From Centropus unirufus (Eukaryota; Chordata; Aves; Cuculiformes; Centropidae), in NCBI GenBank assembly GCA_013397695.1, contig VYZI01000532.1, forward strand, positions 305,554 to 369,553: a stretch of 64,000 nt of DNA, read 5' to 3'. Below are positions 61,801 through 64,000 of the stretch, piece by piece. How positions within the stretch are numbered: position 1 is the stretch's first letter; every line of letters begins with the position of its first letter. The position numbers and the translations under genes are program-made. The notes beneath the pieces were generated by a model. That model did not search any database and was not told where the DNA came from. It saw only the letters and a list, made by a program, of their open reading frames with translations.

Positions 61801-63416
61801 TAAATTTTCCTTAAGTTCTGGTGAAGTTTGAGAAACAGTCACTCTGGAATTTTACCACCTGCTAGGGGAGGTTGTGTAGTGCAATATATTGCAAGAAATA
61901 AGTGCTTTGGTGTCAATTCTTGGGCTATTTTGAAGTATTTTTTACTTCTTGAGGTCATGTGTGACTGAAAACCTAAAAACTGGCACATATAGAGCATATA
62001 GAAGACAAACCCAGATTCTAGGATGAGGGACTGAAAAGGTGTAATCATTTTGCAAATAGAAGTACACATTAGATTTAGATTTCTGAACATCCATCTATTC
62101 ATAGCCTTATCTGAGCTTATCTAACCAGATTAGCAATATCACCATATTTTCCCAGTGGTGGTCTTATATTTACATTGATGAGCAGAAGATGTATACTAGA
62201 TATTGCCTTGTTTTTTCATTTCCTCGGGGCCAAGTGCAAACTCAAGGCAAACTTCTAGACTGGGTTCCTAGGAAATACACTTTGTCCTTTAATTCAGTGG
62301 TGTTACTAGCAGCAAACCTACACAGTTCTTTTTTTTTTCAGTGCAGATCTATATACTCGCTACGCTTTTCCTGCCACAAGCACCCAGAGGAAAATGAGAT
62401 TCTTTCATGATTTTAGAGGAGAGAGCCTGGGGTGTGCATAAAATAATATTCTTGGTTGATTCAAGCTTATATTAAGATTTCAAGTGTCTGTGAGTACTAC
62501 ATGTGCATGTAAACAGAAGATGCTCTGCACATACGCAGTGCTTCAGGCTCTCCCATCTGCATGTCACACTGAATCTCCGGTATCCAGACAAGAGCACAGT
62601 TGTGTGACACGTCTGCAGTAGATCTGACATTTCTGGCATTCATCTCTTGAGACTCCCTTCAAACGAGGGGCTCAGAGAAAGGGACTCTGTACCCCCCTCC
62701 TCTGGCAGGTTTTGGATATTTCATCGCTACTCCCGGCACAACTCTCCTATGCTACCAGAGCCCGTTCTACTGCTTGAAATGGACTATGAAAAGAAGGGCA
62801 GCACTACCGGGAATGTGCTCTGTTTAGGCTGCTCAGTTGGCAGACTATTTACAGGTCTCACCACAAAAAGGCTCTCTTGAAAGGGTTTTAATTTTAGTTT
62901 CTGATTTTCAAATTGTACAGCCTGTAGTTCTTTATGCAAAACATAAAGGCTGAAGAGCCTACAGGTCTTGGACAACTCCTTGTCCATGTTGCAGTTTACC
63001 CGCCTAGCTAACCCACTCAGAGCACGGTAAATCCATGCTGTTCCTGGGTGCTTCCAGCCTAAGGAAACCTGGGCATGGAGCAACGATGTCAGTAGGAGAT
63101 ACCCTATCCCTGCTCAATTTACATCATTCAAGAAGGTAAGACAAGCAAAAGCTCCTCTATCTGTATGAGGTAATCTGCACTGGGAAACTACAAACTGCCT
63201 CAAGTGCCTGAGACTTACAATGTGAAGGGGCTCATTCTACCTGTCTTAGCTTCTTCACAACCTCGCATTGTCTGCTTGTTTAGACTGTAAACTACTCTGA
63301 GCAGGGAATGTCTCCTACTGAAAATATAATAGGGTATAAGATAAGGACTTTGATTTCAGCCAAAACATCTCAACTTTGATATTATATAGGCTATATTAGT
63401 TAAAGACCACAGGTTA
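55830..63416. other. Unique sequence, no gene recognised
   Basis: A 128-codon ATG frame at 55980-56366 is AT-driven (rich in Phe, Lys, Tyr) and unrecognised. About 58370-58720 is repeat-free AT-rich sequence that could be conserved non-coding DNA. About 62520-63090 is more GC-rich, with overlapping frames on both strands; the minus-strand 99-codon frame begins at TTG. No exon was supported. Confidence 0.5.
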
Positions 63417-63502
63417 CAAAACACACACATGTATAAGTGAGTGTATCTATAGAAATCTATACATGCATAGACACACATTTGTACATACATACATAATACA
63501 CG
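63417..63502 (+). repeat. Degenerate (CA)/(CATA)n low-complexity tract
   Basis: ACACACACATG is followed by GTATCTATAG-type sequence and then GTACATACATACATAATACA. It is an old mixed dinucleotide and tetranucleotide repeat. Confidence 0.85.
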
Positions 63503-64000
63503 TTTTGACACAACATGTGTACACAGTAAGAAATTTTACTTAGATTTAGAAATCTATATCTAGACTATCCCACCTGACTCCCTTCATAAGCAAAGAGGAA
63601 AAATAAGAAATGCTCCACCTCTAAGCAACACCCAGAAACATTACACCATGGACTGTTTTAAGCTAACATCGTATTTCAAAAATTGAAGCAGTTTGGAGAG
63701 AGGAAAGGAATGGAGAGAGGAAAGGAATGGAGAGGAAATCACTTTAAATTCATAACAAAAACTGAAACAGCCCTGAGACTTTTCAGTCATGCTGTTGCAC
63801 CTTTCCTGAACCTCCTTCATTTCAAAATTCATCACAACACACTGTTACTAACAATTTATAGGGCTGTTGGTTCAATATTTCCAAAAGAGGAAATTTCCCA
63901 CCTGCAGGAGATATTAATGTATATTTTCTTTTTACCTAGAAAATGCACACAAGAGCTGTGTGCATTTGACTTCAAAGTATAAAACCAATCAGAAAATCAG
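63503..64000. other. Unique sequence with a 17-bp tandem repeat, no gene recognised
   Basis: Apart from the tandem repeat at 63694-63739, nothing is recognised. The plus-strand 99-codon frame at 63683-63982 begins in that repeat and is not credible. Confidence 0.6.
63694..63739 (+). repeat. 17-bp tandem repeat, about 2.7 copies
   Basis: The unit TGGAGAGAGGAAAGGAA is present twice without change (63694-63710 and 63711-63727), followed by a shortened third copy. It is a young minisatellite-like duplication of purine-rich sequence. Confidence 0.95.

Noticed and set aside
62784..63083. 99-codon minus-strand frame in a GC-richer patch
   Set aside because: It starts at TTG and overlaps another open frame on the plus strand (62647-62880). 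No similarity was recognised.
1..64000. CRISPR arrays, bacterial operons, ribosome binding sites, rRNA or tRNA genes, retroviral gag-pol-env
   Set aside because: None was seen on either strand. The repeats present are simple tandem repeats or CR1/mariner, and the organism is an animal.

Overview
The window looks like gene-poor nuclear DNA of a bird. The evidence is six fragments of the CR1 family of non-LTR retrotransposons, several ending in the typical CR1 3' motif (ATTCTATGATTCT-like). There is also one decayed mariner DNA transposon. Recognisable transposon content is low, roughly 5 kb of 64 kb, base composition is AT-leaning, and no Alu/L1-type mammalian repeats were seen. A crocodilian or turtle is possible, but the low repeat density fits birds better.

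Layout: 1-2.45 kb is unique sequence. 2.46-4.20 kb is a 5'-truncated plus-strand CR1 with a broken reverse transcriptase and an internal GGGAGA microsatellite. A minus-strand CR1 3' end lies at 6.15-6.54 kb, an internally deleted plus-strand CR1 at 14.8-15.26 kb, and an older plus-strand CR1 at 18.43-19.26 kb. A GATAG pentanucleotide array at 21.07-21.27 kb is interrupted by exactly five Ns. A short minus-strand CR1 tail lies at 26.3 kb, the mariner deletion derivative at 28.90-29.85 kb, and a plus-strand CR1 tail at 55.57-55.83 kb. The rest is unique, mostly AT-rich sequence with scattered A-rich, purine-rich and (ATAAATAC)-like low-complexity tracts.

I recognise no host protein-coding exon, tRNA, rRNA, CRISPR array, bacterial-type operon or retroviral gene. 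The open frames outside transposons are at most about 150 codons, which is about what chance gives in 64 kb, and none resembles a family I know. The window could be intergenic or lie inside a large intron; the sequence alone does not say which. Genes do not work together here: the only protein-coding relics are the reverse transcriptase (CR1) and transposase (mariner) fragments, all disabled.

I found no clear undescribed biological system. The items most worth checking are the symmetric microsatellite/gap structure, the three-frame mariner relic with a deleted 5' half, a CR1 copy whose deletion left an open fusion frame, a 25-bp near-uninterrupted palindrome, one TATA-box/E-box cluster, and one small open frame followed closely by a polyadenylation signal.
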